A stretch of 64,000 nt of DNA from Saccharomycopsis fibuligera x Saccharomycopsis cf. fibuligera (GCA_001936135.1 CP012810.1:930001-994000), one strand, 5' to 3'; numbered from the stretch's first letter, positions 54,630 to 64,000 are shown. Numbers and translations are program-made. The notes: generated by a model from the sequence alone, not told the origin.

Positions 54630-57600
54630 TCAGTACTTGATCAATTGAAACCGGTCATCAATGACCTTTTGTCTACTAATATATTCCAATGTTCTCTTGA
54701 AATGGTTTATTGGTAGTTCGTCCACACTAGCCAAATTGTTGTTAATCAATTCAATCAAACTATTGATATAATTAGCGCTGATCAAATTACCATGAATATA
54801 ATAATATATGCACTCATTGAGAATTTCCACAAACAACTCCACCGATACTGAACTCTCAATACAGCTATCAGCAATTCTTAATGATTTTTGCAAGCATTCC
54901 AATACTCTTCTATTGTCGCTGGTTGAGGTGCTGGCGCTACTACCACTACTGCTATTTTTGGCGGTCTTGTCCGCTTCATCTCCTGTGGCAGCTTCATTAT
55001 TTTGATTGGCCGGACTAGCAGTAGTACCGCTCTGCAAAGCTAATACATTAGACTGGAACCATAAATGGGAAGCAGAAAACACTGCACGACACTGGTCTGA
55101 TTTTTTTAACAACTTTGCAGAATAAAGTACTGTTTTTGTGATTAGTGATTCGTAATTATCACGATCCGCTGCTGTTGCGATCACTGGATGATGAAAGTTT
55201 TTGTAGAAGCCAATCAAGGTAGAAATCAATTGCATAATAATTTGATATTGTTGTTTCGAACTAAGTAATTCTTCATAAATGGAGAAAATCTTGATGAAAA
55301 ATTCATTAGTGAATTCATTTTTACCAATTTGATTGGAAATTTCCGCAACAGAAACAAGAAGTTTTAAAGCAAGTTCTAGTTCCCCTTGATCAACAAGCTC
55401 ATCAGCAAGTTTGGAAATCTTGCCAAAATTCGTCTTGATTTCTGACTCAAGGACTTTGGTGCCTTGAGTGATGTCTTTTTGAGATAATGGAACTTTTTCA
55501 CCGCCAAAGGTAGCACCTTTGTTTTGCAAAAATTTTCTTTGTGTAGTATGAAGACGTCTAATGGTTTTTAAGTAGGCAAACACCAACGATGGATATAAAA
55601 ATTTGATGAATCTTTTATTCTTGTTTAAGTGCAAATATGCGGCCGATAACAATTTACCATTAGCGATTGCGTCTCTATTATAAATCAAATGGATCAATTT
55701 TGCCACGTTCTCCTGCTTAACTAGCGTTTCATATGGATACTCATGGTCAGCTTTGAAATGTGTTGATTCACCCAGTTCGGCAGCAGAGTTTTCGCCAACA
55801 CCAACGCTGGCTAAACGATCAACTTGTAAATCTTCGGCAGTGGTTTTAGGGTTCTTGTTCAAGATAATTGGTTGCAATACTTGAAATACCTTAGCTATTT
55901 CTTCTTCATTTTCAAGCGTAAATTTATAGTTAAGCAAGGTGTTGAGAATTTCTGTAGAAATCGATACTTGAACCTTCAAAGACTGAGCGCTTAGTAATGC
56001 TTGATAATTTTGTAATTTTAACAAAAGCTTCAAGTTGATTTTATTTTTCTTAGAATTACTGCCGCTGCTGGTGCTGCTTCTACTTAATCTGTCACCACTA
56101 GTTCTGGTACCACTTGGACCATTAGGAGCAGGGCTGGCGGAGTTGTTATTATTGTTATTATTATTATTATTATTATTATTGTTGTTGTTGTTGCTGTTGC
56201 TGTTGTTGTTCACAAATGAGGAGAAATTAAGCGGAATGAGCAATATGTTTCTCAAATTTTCTTCGGTTTGATCGTTGGAAGATTCGATTGTATCTTTGAA
56301 ATCATTGTATCTATTTAATGTTTCTGTATATATCAAGTCAATGTTTTCAAAGTTATCAGGATAAAAAGAAAGCGAAAGCTTCAGAAGCGCAAAGTATAAT
56401 GCAGTCAAGTCATCAATGGTCAAATCTGGTCTAACTTTATTGAGATGCTTAAAGTGTTGATAGAAAATGTCAAAGAGATTATTGTAATTTGCGGCAACGT
56501 TCTCGGATACTTCATCAGCTAGAGATTGTTGTTCGTCTGCTTGCTTTTCTTTTTGTTCGGCTTCTTGTGCTCTTTCTTTGCCATCCTCAGCATCACTTTC
56601 CCCCTTCTCTTTTAATTTCTCTTGGTTGGCGTTTTCGTCATTACTTATTGCTAATTTCTTGAACCCTTCCAAGTTCTCTCTATCAACATAATTAGTCAAT
56701 CTATCAAGCAAAGTAATCAAGATTTTCTTCAAACTAACCTGCGGAATCAAATTCACCGTTGAATCCAAAAACTGTTTCAAAGTAGCCAAATGAAATTCAT
56801 CAGGAAAAACTTGAATGATTACGTCTAGTAAATACTCCTGAGCAATCATATCACGGCATTGAATAATCTGCTCCAATATAGCAGGCAAGATGTACGATTT
56901 GTAATAATTTTTATCCACCCCATCTAATTGTGATAGTCTAACCAAGTTGGAGCCAACCAAAATTTGTAATTCCTGTCTTTCTTGAATCCTCTTACGGCGT
57001 TCCTTCGAGTGTCCTTGATGCTGCAATCTGACCCACAATTTATTCATTTCAATAAAGTTTGTAATGATAAACTGCACAGAATCCTGCAATGTTCCATTAG
57101 ATCCACCATTGCCATTGCCATTGCCACTGCCACCGGCTCTCGAAGAAGGTGGACCAGCAGCACTCTCTGGCAACAATGACTTGGTTCGCTGGGACAAATA
57201 ATACCTCAAAAACAATCCTCTGACTGGATGTTGCACGCCGCGACACATCTCAATCATATCCTTCATGATTTCTTTCACCGGAGCATCATCAACACTCATG
57301 TATACTGTGCCCACCGTAATCATCAAATACAATCTAGGCACAATGTTGCCCGCGTATTGCACCAATTCGTACAAGTTGCTCAAATGATTGCGAGGATGGC
57401 CTTCTTTCAAATGGTACGCCAAGATTTCCAATGAATCGTAAATGGCAATGTAAAGCTCATAGTAGTTCTTTGGGGACAAGTTATTGGTGCGAAGTTCAGA
57501 AAGGAACGTGCTTGCATGTTTGAGAGCATCCATTAGTTTGCCCTTGGTGTCTAAGCATTTGCGCATCTGAATCGTTTGCTGCTTGATGTTGCTGAGGGAT

Positions 57601-57659
57601 TCATTAACGAGAATGGTTTGCTCCTCTTGGGATAAGGTCTTAGTCGCCGTTGGGGCCAT
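54630..57659 (-). CDS. VPS35: Retromer cargo-selection subunit Vps35
   Basis: Alpha-solenoid core of retromer, which with Vps26 and Vps29 returns receptors such as Vps10 from endosome to Golgi. The 1009-residue product (S. cerevisiae 944) has the diagnostic PRLYLM near residue 108 for Vps26 binding, followed by VKEIMKDMIEMCRGVQHPVR and GLFLRYYLSQRTK. The rest is HEAT-like helices with a Vps29-binding C-terminal part (about 690-1009). Low-complexity insertions include a Glu/Lys-rich stretch (about 350-385) and an asparagine run (about 482-505). The start is the first ATG. Confidence 0.95.
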   Translation of the reverse strand: MAPTATKTLSQEEQTILVNESLSNIKQQTIQMRKCLDTKGKLMDALKHASTFLSELRTNNLSPKNYYELYIAIYDSLEILAYHLKEGHPRNHLSNLYELVQYAGNIVPRLYLMITVGTVYMSVDDAPVKEIMKDMIEMCRGVQHPVRGLFLRYYLSQRTKSLLPESAAGPPSSRAGGSGNGNGNGGSNGTLQDSVQFIITNFIEMNKLWVRLQHQGHSKERRKRIQERQELQILVGSNLVRLSQLDGVDKNYYKSYILPAILEQIIQCRDMIAQEYLLDVIIQVFPDEFHLATLKQFLDSTVNLIPQVSLKKILITLLDRLTNYVDRENLEGFKKLAISNDENANQEKLKEKGESDAEDGKERAQEAEQKEKQADEQQSLADEVSENVAANYNNLFDIFYQHFKHLNKVRPDLTIDDLTALYFALLKLSLSFYPDNFENIDLIYTETLNRYNDFKDTIESSNDQTEENLRNILLIPLNFSSFVNNNSNSNNNNNNNNNNNNNNNNNSASPAPNGPSGTRTSGDRLSRSSTSSGSNSKKNKINLKLLLKLQNYQALLSAQSLKVQVSISTEILNTLLNYKFTLENEEEIAKVFQVLQPIILNKNPKTTAEDLQVDRLASVGVGENSAAELGESTHFKADHEYPYETLVKQENVAKLIHLIYNRDAIANGKLLSAAYLHLNKNKRFIKFLYPSLVFAYLKTIRRLHTTQRKFLQNKGATFGGEKVPLSQKDITQGTKVLESEIKTNFGKISKLADELVDQGELELALKLLVSVAEISNQIGKNEFTNEFFIKIFSIYEELLSSKQQYQIIMQLISTLIGFYKNFHHPVIATAADRDNYESLITKTVLYSAKLLKKSDQCRAVFSASHLWFQSNVLALQSGTTASPANQNNEAATGDEADKTAKNSSSGSSASTSTSDNRRVLECLQKSLRIADSCIESSVSVELFVEILNECIYYYIHGNLISANYINSLIELINNNLASVDELPINHFKRTLEYISRQKVIDDRFQLIKY
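56143..56213. repeat. Asn-codon trinucleotide repeat in VPS35
   Basis: In-frame run of AAT/AAC codons (read as GTT/ATT repeats on the plus strand) giving about 22 Asn with two Ser. It sits in a loop insertion between solenoid helices and probably varies in length. Confidence 0.9.
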
Positions 57660-58577
57660 TTTGGCGAATTATTAGTAGTGCGCTTTCGTTTTGGTTAATT
57701 GTGGCGCTTGGGCAGTTGTTGTTACCGGTTCTGGTATATGTGCTGTAGAAAATTGATGGGCGATAATGTATCGTGTTGTTATTGTTATTATCCGGCAACT
57801 GTAGCACTGCTTGTTGTTCGATCTCAATTGATGATGATGATAATAATAATAATAATGATAATGATAATCAATCCTGTCTTGTGTCAAAAATATCAGTCAA
57901 TGCTCCAAGTTAATTTTTTTTTTTTCTTTATTTTCAGAATCGCTGAGCACACAAAAAAGCAACACAGTTAAATCTCCTCTATTCAGCTTTGCCTTGCAAT
58001 TTATACAATGTCTTTCGCTTATTAGAAATACATAATCATTAGTATCTATACTGCATCAGGATAATAGTATGTACAACAAACCCGATTTTGATGCCCTGGC
58101 ACTTTCTCTAAGCGCCTGCACAGCTAAGGCTAGGTTTCGCCAGGTTCCCGGCCTTACTTTGAACACCGCGGCCGGGTATTCCCTACGTGTTTTTTTTTTT
58201 TTTTTTGACGTGCCCAGATATAGAGATTGTCGCTATTCTCAAGCATAGATAAATTGTATGTATAACGTTTTGGATGCACTTTATGTATAGCGGTAGCGTG
58301 GGCTTAACATCAAAGTCAGTTTATTATAAATCTTTAGTGTAGCTCAATATCATCAGCTTAGCTGTACTGTTCGCGTAGACAGCCGTCTGGTATAGTTTAG
58401 ACAAAATGCATGTAATCTTGCACTTTCTTTAGTGAGAGAAAGTGCATCACATACGCCTACTTACATAGAAAACCATTGAAAGATAATAATTCTATTTCAT
58501 TAAACATAAATTTCACACACTCTCTCCAGATCGACTAACAAGCTACTTGTTTTATTTTATTTTATTTTATAAGTGGC
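57660..58577. other. Intergenic region VPS35-LSC2
   Basis: VPS35 promoter and LSC2 3' flank. Contains an ATG/ATA trinucleotide-like repeat (57830-57868), an imperfect GC-rich dyad (CCCGGCC...GGCCGGG, about 58147-58176), a T run (58191-58206) and a hairpin at 58419-58446. No gene is seen. Confidence 0.6.
58419..58446. repeat. Tight hairpin in the LSC2 3' flank
   Basis: TGCACTTTCT at 58419-58428 and AGAAAGTGCA at 58437-58446 are perfect reverse complements with an 8-base loop, which can be reduced to four bases by one wobble and one A-T pair. It lies about 130-160 bases past the LSC2 stop. Confidence 0.85.
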
Positions 58578-60324
58578 TTAGTTTTTGAATTCGAAAGAAA
58601 CCTTGACACCAATTTCTTTACCCTTGTTAACAATGTCAGCCAACTTGACGGCCTTTTCGGCAGCGTCATCCAATTCAGGAACAGCGAAAATCTTCAAGCC
58701 GGAATTAGCAATCAATTCTTGAGCTTTTTCCAAGTTGGTACCTTGCAATCTAGCAACGATTGGAATTTCAACACCCAAGTTCTTAGTAGCGGCAATCAAA
58801 CCCTCAGCGACATAGTCACATCTAACAATACCACCAAAGATGTTAACGAGAATAGCGTTAACTTTTTGTTCACTCAAAATCAATTTGAAAGCTTCTTCAA
58901 TGGTTTCTGGGGTAGCACCACCACCACAGTCCAAGAAGTTAGCTGGTTCACCACCGTACAACTTGATAATGTCCATAGTGGCCATAGCCAAACCAGCACC
59001 ATTGACCAAACAACCAATGCTACCGTCCAATTTGATAAAGTTCAAGCCGAACTTAGAAGCTTTGACTTCATCAGCATCTTCTTGAGTGAAATCTCTCCAA
59101 GAGAAAATCTCCTTTTGTCTGAACTCGGCACTGTTGTCAAAACCGAATTTAGCATCCATAGCCAACACACGGTGGTCTTTGGTTTCGGACAATGGGTTGA
59201 TTTCAATTTGAGTAGCATCTTTTTCCATAAAGATCTTGTACAATTTTTGAACGGTTTCACCGGCTTCCTTTTGAGCTTCGTTAGAGAAACCCAAAGCTGC
59301 AGCAATTTTCAAAGCGACTTCATCAGTGACACCAGCATGCAAGTCAATTGGGAATTGCTTGATGGCGGATGGGTCTTTCTTGGCAACACCTTCAATGTCC
59401 ATACCACCTTGAGCAGAAGCAACAATGATTGGCAATTTTCTTTCTCTGTCCAACAAAATAGACAAGTATGCTTCTTTGTCAGCAGCAGCTTTTTCAACAA
59501 CGTAAACGGCACTTACCAATCTACCAGCAGCGCCGGTTTGTTTGGTGACAATGTTGTAACCCAACATCTTGCTGGCCAAGTCTTTGATTTCTTCAGGAGA
59601 TTTGACAATGTGGACACCAGATTGCAAACCAGAGGTCAAGTGACCTTTACCACGACCGCCAGTAAGAGATTGAGCCTTGATGACAATACCGTCAGATTTG
59701 GCGGCAATGTCCTTAGCCAAGTTGTATGCTTCATCTGGAGTGGTGGCAGCGTTACCGGCTGGAACACCAACATTGTAGGATCTCAACAAGTTGGCGGATC
59801 TGTATTCGTGGATAGACAAGGATCTTTTAGCGACGGCTTGCTAGAGACGGGAGTTAGTAAGGTGTTTCTTGTTTGTATTGGAGGGAGGAGATTAGCTTAA
59901 CGTCGTAAGGCATTAATTGGATCTAAGTTATTGAGCATCGTGTGGGCCAGACAGATAATGGGCATTTGCTGTGTGCCAGACTTTCGAATACGGTCACATC
60001 TGAGCGCTGAGTGTAATTTTGAGTCTTTTGCCGCTGATTACCCATTGCAGACCATCGAAACGGCTCAGCTGGCTTACTGACTAGACCGAGAGATAACACG
60101 CTATTGGGAAAATCGACTATTCTGATTGGGTGGACAACAACAACAAAAAAAAAAAGTCAAATTACCTGGCCACAAAACGTAAAACAGCACAGTCTGCCGA
60201 TATGGCATTATTTGATAAGCAGTGTTATAGTAGGAATAATTTTTTTTTTAAAGAAAAACTGCATAGAAGAAGTACGTACCTTGGCCACAGATCTGAAAGA
60301 AGAAGATACGTATCTAGAAAACAT
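58578..60324 (-). CDS. LSC2: Succinyl-CoA ligase beta subunit, mitochondrial, two exons
   Basis: TCA-cycle enzyme subunit that, with Lsc1, converts succinyl-CoA and ADP to succinate and ATP in the matrix. Exon 1 is 60324-60280 (15 codons, MFSRYVSSSFRSVAK) and exon 2 is 59840-58578, joined as VAK/QAVAKRSLSIHEYRS, giving 435 residues (S. cerevisiae 427). The N terminus made by splicing is a clean presequence. The ATP-grasp domain starts at HEYRSANLL and includes KAQSLTGGRGKGHL and the metal-binding EINPLSET. The ligase domain has LVNGAGLAMATMDIIKLYGG, FLDCGGGA and VNIFGGIVRCDYVAEGL. Exon 2 alone has no ATG upstream of LSIHEYRS and ends in a stop at the acceptor, so the upstream exon is required. 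The opposite strand has a 393-codon antisense frame that I take as a codon-bias shadow. Confidence 0.96.
59841..60279 (-). other. LSC2 intron (439 bp)
   Basis: Donor GTACGT, perfect branch TACTAAC (minus strand of 59853-59859), acceptor TCTCTAG, phase 0. It splits the mitochondrial presequence from the mature enzyme and is the longest intron seen in the window. Confidence 0.92.
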
Positions 60325-60359
60325 TGTGATTGGAAGTGTTGTGGGAAGTATAACACTAA

Positions 60360-60600
60360 GGAGAAGTGAAGGAGGGGGAAGTATGAAAAAGAGGAAGGTG
60401 GGGGGAAGAGGGAAAGGAAAAGAAGAGAGTAAAATAGAAGGGAAGGGGAAAGGAAAAGAGGAAGCAAGAGGAGGATGTAAGCAGGAAAGACGGAGGATTG
60501 GTTGGTTGGTTGGATGGAGGATGGAGGATGGTTTGCAGGATGGTTGGATTGTCTGGAGGAGGGAGAAAGGAGGAGGAGGAGGAGGAGGAGGAGGAGCGCA
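60360..60600. repeat. G/A-rich polypurine tract
   Basis: About 240 bases that are overwhelmingly purine on the plus strand with many GGA and GGGG groups. On the LSC2 sense strand it is a CCT-rich pyrimidine tract beginning about 35 bases upstream of the start codon, so part of it may be in the 5' leader. Confidence 0.85.
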
Positions 60601-60676
60601 GTGTCTCCGGCTGGGCTGCCAGTACTAGCGATCGTCCAACGAACGAGAGCGGCGGGCGAGTAAGAGCCAAAGGATC

Positions 60677-60703
60677 GGGGGGGGGGGGGGGGGGGGGGGG
60701 GGG
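60677..60703. repeat. Poly(G) run, 27 bases
   Basis: Twenty-seven uninterrupted G followed by CCC. Such a run can form G-quadruplexes and is very rare in AT-rich yeast DNA. The stated length could be affected by sequencing. Confidence 0.9.
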
Positions 60704-60756
60704 CCCAGTTTTCGTGGAGTGGTTTTTTGGCGCCATCTGGTGACTGCCAGCCAGCG

Positions 60757-60854
60757 TGTTATTCAGATATTATGTAAGCAGAGTGGTTGCCGTACTCCGT
60801 GCCCCGTACGCCGTACGCCGGTACAGTATTATCCAGATATTATGTAATCAGACT
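60757..60854. repeat. 28-bp direct repeat, 70 bp apart, flanking CGTAC units
   Basis: Positions 60757-60784 and 60827-60854 match at 24 of 28 bases (core CAGATATTATGTAA). The spacer between them contains CGTAC/CCGTACG repeats. The pair lies 430-530 bases upstream of LSC2. Confidence 0.9.
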
Positions 60855-61064
60855 CCGGCACAGTCTTTTCGGAGAGCCCCGGCACACAATCAACAATCGC
60901 GTCCTTACGTCTTGTCTCTATTTGTTAGAAGAAATGAAAATGCCAAACATCATCATCATCATTCATCAATGCCATGATCCTCCTCATCCATTCTTCCGCC
61001 GCAGCGCCGCCGCTCATCCATCTGCTCTACAGAGGAGCTGACTGAATCTGCCATCGATCATCCA

Positions 61065-61109
61065 CGTCGTGAATCGTGAATTATGAATTGTGAAGCGTGA
61101 AGCGTGAGG
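61065..61109. repeat. Imperfect GTGAA-type tandem repeat
   Basis: Six to seven degenerate copies of a CGTGAAT/GCGTGAA unit. Confidence 0.8.
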
Positions 61110-61240
61110 CTGGGAAATCCCTAAAGGTGACCTACATATTCACGCCCACGCCCACTGACTGCCGTTCGTTTATATATCTCTATACCAATCACCTCTACAG
61201 ATCTCAAGATGTAATAACTATATCTTTGCTCGCAGTTCTG

Positions 61241-61265
61241 CACGGCACGGCACGGCACGGCACGG
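61241..61265. repeat. CACGG pentamer repeat, five copies
   Basis: Five perfect tandem CACGG units followed by CTCCG. Confidence 0.95.
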
Positions 61266-61542
61266 CTCCGTGAGATCTTTCACAGTTCGTCGTTAACTCG
61301 TTCTGGGCTCACAACGGCCAGCGGCTACAATATCAAATGTCACAATACTGGTCACATGATCATGCTATACATTAGCGGCGACATGACTACATAGTCCAAC
61401 ATACATGACTTCCGGATATCAGGAATAGAGCACGCTTGCCTGTAGCTGAAGAAATTAGAGCATGACCTTGCTGTCGTTATCTGGACCAAAGGACCGACGT
61501 ATTTGTTGTTAGGCAGTCTGCCCTCGGATAGTTACTAGAATG

Positions 61543-61612
61543 TGTTTTTTTGTTTTTTTTTGTTTTCTGTTTTTTGTTTTTTGTTTTTTGTTTTTTTGTT
61601 TTTTTTGTTTTG
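61543..61612. repeat. T-rich tract with regular G
   Basis: Repeats of GTTTTTT with a period of about seven bases over 70 bases. Confidence 0.9.
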
Positions 61613-62582
61613 CCAATCAAGTAGCCAAACAGGATCACCAAAGAAACGCAGGATAGGTCTCGGACCCGTTTATGATTATATGAAATAACTATCAACGTCA
61701 TTGTCTATTTTTTGGTATTATTAAAACACAGTTCAAAATTAGTAATACAGGGCAGCGAAGACAAAGTAGGAATCTAGAAAAAATTTAGAAAACTTTAGAA
61801 AATATATATAGTAATAAACAATCAACTCATAAATAGACATCCAAGGAAAAAAAAAATAAACTAGAGACTTTAACAACTTCCAAAACATGCTAATTTAGCC
61901 ATTAATTAGGGGGAGGGACATGAACAAAAACGAAAACGAAAACAAAAAATAAATTTAGAAACAACGACAGAAAACAAAGACAATAGCTAGTACGAAATAA
62001 GCAATAGAGCAAGAAGACTGGAACTATAAAAACGGAACAATAAAAATTCTAAGAACACAACAGCTAGCTAGCACGAAAATCCAGCGCTTTTGTTAATATG
62101 CAAAAAAAAAAAAAAAAAAAAAAAAAGAAAAAGAACAAAGATAGAAAATAACTGAGACAAAGTAAACTAATAATAATTGTAACACGAAATGACAAGCAAA
62201 AATGTAAAAGGCTTGAAAAAAAAAAAAAGATTTTTTTTTTTCATCTCAGGAAAAAAGGAACAGAACAGACTAAACAACGAAAAACATTTAGCAAAAATTT
62301 TCAAAAGCTCTTTTCTTTGCAATTTAAAGCTCGGTAATGGTACAGTGTAATTTTTTTGGTCAACAACTTGATCAACGTCATTGATCGACATTAGCACTGA
62401 TTGCCTTTGATGTCGCCGACAATCAGCTAAAAGCAAAAATCTCTTCTTTTACATTAGCAATTCACGTAGGTAAATGACAATGTGTATACAATCTCAAAGC
62501 CAAAATACAACAACTATAGCAATAAGAGATTTCATAAATGCTAAGCGAGCTTTTCCAAAAAAAAAAAAAAAAAAAAAAACAT

Positions 62583-64000
62583 TCAAACTTTGGACCTCTT
62601 TTTGTCTTCAACCTTCTCACTGCTCTTTTTCAGTTGTAAAAAACCTTCATTTTTACTTTGATCGTTACCAGCACCAGCACCAATGCCTTTGATACCATCA
62701 TTTCTGGCATTAAGAGCACTTAAACTAGCACCGGCATTGGATAATGGGTCGTTTTTATCGTTAGTGCCACCTTCTTCAGAAGAATTGGACGTCGAAGATC
62801 CTGAATATACTCTTTTTCGTGAATTGGAATCTTCCATTTGATCTTCTTTGTCCTGGTTATCATCATTATCATAATGTTGTCCTTCTTTTCCAGCACCTTC
62901 TTTTTCAAATAGAGAACTGCTTTGAATATTGCTTTCAGATACAGTCTTTGGCGATGTGTCAAGCAATGACGAAACTGACAAGACTTTTTTACCCTTGGAG
63001 AGATCAACGTTACTGACAGAATGTGTCCCAATAAAAGCATCATTAGTGCCCTCTGCCCCTTCATCCTCTTTTGGTAAGGGTGTGAGCAATGGTGTAGCAG
63101 ATTTTGACGAAAATGCAGAATGTTGGTCATTAGACCCAAAATTCATTGGTAGAAGTCGGCTGCTGCTAGCCGCCGAGCCAGGCGAATTCTCCACAACAGT
63201 TGACAAAGCACTAGATTCAAAATTCGAGCCATTAGGCACTGTCAATAGATTATGATACTGTTGGCCTGGTGACAGAGTAGACTGACGTTGCTGATTATGA
63301 TGGTGATGATGATCTTCTTTGACCATTGGTTCAGGTGTAGCGGATTCTTTGCTTAATGAACTTTTAACTGCCGGTTTGTAATCCGGCCTCAGGTTCAACA
63401 AATGAGAAATTGATGAAACACTACCCATAGAATTTCTAATGCTGCCCACTGAGCTTATAGATGAGGATGGTGAAAAAAGCGAACCAGTACTAGATCCAGA
63501 AGACAATGAAGAAACATTCACTGGCCCACTAGAATCACGACCAGAATCAACAGAACTGCCATGACTACCATTTGCTGAATCATACTTGTGCAAGGCAATT
63601 ATAGAATTTCTTATTTGTGGGCGGTTAGGCATGTCAGTAATGTGTGATAATGATGACTTTTTACTGTTATCTGTTGAGTCAAACGCTAACAGCAGCAGCA
63701 GCAGAGACGTAGGTCTGCTTGGTCCTGGCTCACTTCTTCTAAACTTTTCCAGTAAAGCCTTGATTTCTCCTCTTGATGATCCAAAGTTTGCACCATAGAT
63801 ATGCTGAGGCAGTGGAGCAGCATGCCCAATGTGTGGTGGTGGTGGAGGAGCCGGTGAGTGAGTTTGTGATTCAGTTTCAACAGCCTCTTGTGGCTGATGG
63901 AATCTGGGAGACGATGTGTATGGCGAGTTGAAAATTCTTGAAGACGTACTAGACTCTCTAGGGCGGTCAGAATGTTGTAAATAGGTTGATTCCAATTTCA
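62583..64000 (-). CDS. Ser-rich, probably disordered protein (C-terminal part, cut by window edge)
   Basis: The frame is open from the right edge to a TGA at 62583 (471 residues visible). No ATG belongs to the beginning, so the start is outside the window. Composition is Ser/Asn/Pro-rich with repeated SP/TP sites (SPYTSSPRF, SPGQQYHNL, TPLLTPLPKED), a proline run (PAPPPPPH), a five-histidine run, and a Lys-rich end. This is typical of the disordered tails of yeast transcription factors or signalling regulators. A run of five CTG codons near 63689-63703 reads Leu in the standard code but Ser in the CUG clade, which suits the surrounding serines. I do not recognise the family. Confidence 0.7.
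   Translation of the reverse strand, partial: KLESTYLQHSDRPRESSTSSRIFNSPYTSSPRFHQPQEAVETESQTHSPAPPPPPHIGHAAPLPQHIYGANFGSSRGEIKALLEKFRRSEPGPSRPTSLLLLLLAFDSTDNSKKSSLSHITDMPNRPQIRNSIIALHKYDSANGSHGSSVDSGRDSSGPVNVSSLSSGSSTGSLFSPSSSISSVGSIRNSMGSVSSISHLLNLRPDYKPAVKSSLSKESATPEPMVKEDHHHHHNQQRQSTLSPGQQYHNLLTVPNGSNFESSALSTVVENSPGSAASSSRLLPMNFGSNDQHSAFSSKSATPLLTPLPKEDEGAEGTNDAFIGTHSVSNVDLSKGKKVLSVSSLLDTSPKTVSESNIQSSSLFEKEGAGKEGQHYDNDDNQDKEDQMEDSNSRKRVYSGSSTSNSSEEGGTNDKNDPLSNAGASLSALNARNDGIKGIGAGAGNDQSKNEGFLQLKKSSEKVEDKKRSKV

Larger units (their letters stand above)
60325..62582. other. Low-complexity spacer upstream of LSC2
   Basis: 2.26 kb containing the LSC2 promoter at left and the 3' flank of the Ser-rich gene at right. 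It has a G/A-rich tract (60360-60600), a 27-base G run, a 28-bp direct repeat (60757/60827), CGTAC repeats, GTGAA and CACGG repeats, T-rich and A-rich runs (61543-61612, 62102-62126). All frames here are translations of these repeats; no gene or tRNA is supported. Confidence 0.7.

Noticed and set aside
58719-59900. 393-codon open frame on the plus strand, antisense to LSC2
   Set aside because: It starts with no recognisable domain and is fully explained by the strong codon bias of LSC2 on the other strand, whose catalytic motifs are intact.
60104-60743. Several overlapping frames on both strands around the G/A tract
   Set aside because: Repeat translations (poly-Gly/Glu/Lys or poly-Pro/Ser); they also overlap LSC2 exon 1 and its intron.
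1-64000. Search for transposons, virus-derived elements, long terminal repeats, CRISPR arrays or toxin systems
   Set aside because: No reverse transcriptase, integrase, transposase, capsid or repeat-spacer pattern was seen; all long frames are recognised host genes or explained shadows.

Overview
The window is nuclear DNA from a budding yeast (Saccharomycotina). It is AT-rich, has compact single-exon genes plus a few short introns with GT..AG ends and a TACTAAC-type branch site, and every recognised protein has a yeast ortholog. Several hints point to the CUG-Ser (Candida/Lodderomyces) clade. CTG is rare next to TTG, the partial gene at the right edge has a run of five CTG codons inside serine-rich sequence, and a SIRT5-like sirtuin (absent from S. 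cerevisiae) is present. The exact species cannot be settled from the sequence alone; long homopolymers and long spacers would fit a Lodderomyces / Candida parapsilosis type genome, but that is inference.

Layout, left to right: URA2 (partial, minus); NFU1 (minus); a 3 kb gene-poor spacer; histone H1 HHO1 (minus); a class III sirtuin (minus) divergent from MEC1 (plus); MRPL7 (plus) convergent with GLE1 (minus); SIW14 (minus); a 1.9 kb spacer with a possible decayed or spliced frame; SKI2 (minus); a 2.9 kb spacer with one orphan ORF behind a TATA-type promoter; a WSC-domain wall sensor (minus) divergent from MPS3 (plus); a small metallothionein gene; MSN5 (plus, spliced); RPP1 and UTP8 (plus); NOP1 (minus) divergent from IPL1 (plus, spliced); VPS35 (minus); LSC2 (minus, spliced); a low-complexity spacer with a 27-base G run; and the C-terminal part of an unrecognised serine-rich protein (minus).

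The genes are housekeeping loci with no operon-like logic. Loose themes are ribosome and RNA metabolism (UTP8, NOP1, RPP1, MRPL7, SKI2, GLE1), chromosome and spindle functions (MEC1, HHO1, MPS3, IPL1), mitochondrial metabolism (NFU1, LSC2, MRPL7), transport (MSN5, VPS35, GLE1) and pyrimidine synthesis (URA2). Three genes start with very short first exons (15, 18 and 31 codons) that a simple longest-frame annotation would miss, and the 55-residue metallothionein is easily overlooked.

I found no transposon, virus-like element, tRNA, rRNA, CRISPR array or toxin system, and no convincing evidence of a previously undescribed multi-gene system. The most useful second looks are the hidden metallothionein, the uORF overlapping the MEC1 start, the unusual NAD-loop residues of the sirtuin, the orphan promoter/ORF near 31.4-31.9 kb, the start-less frame at 24.9-25.3 kb, and the repeats upstream of LSC2.
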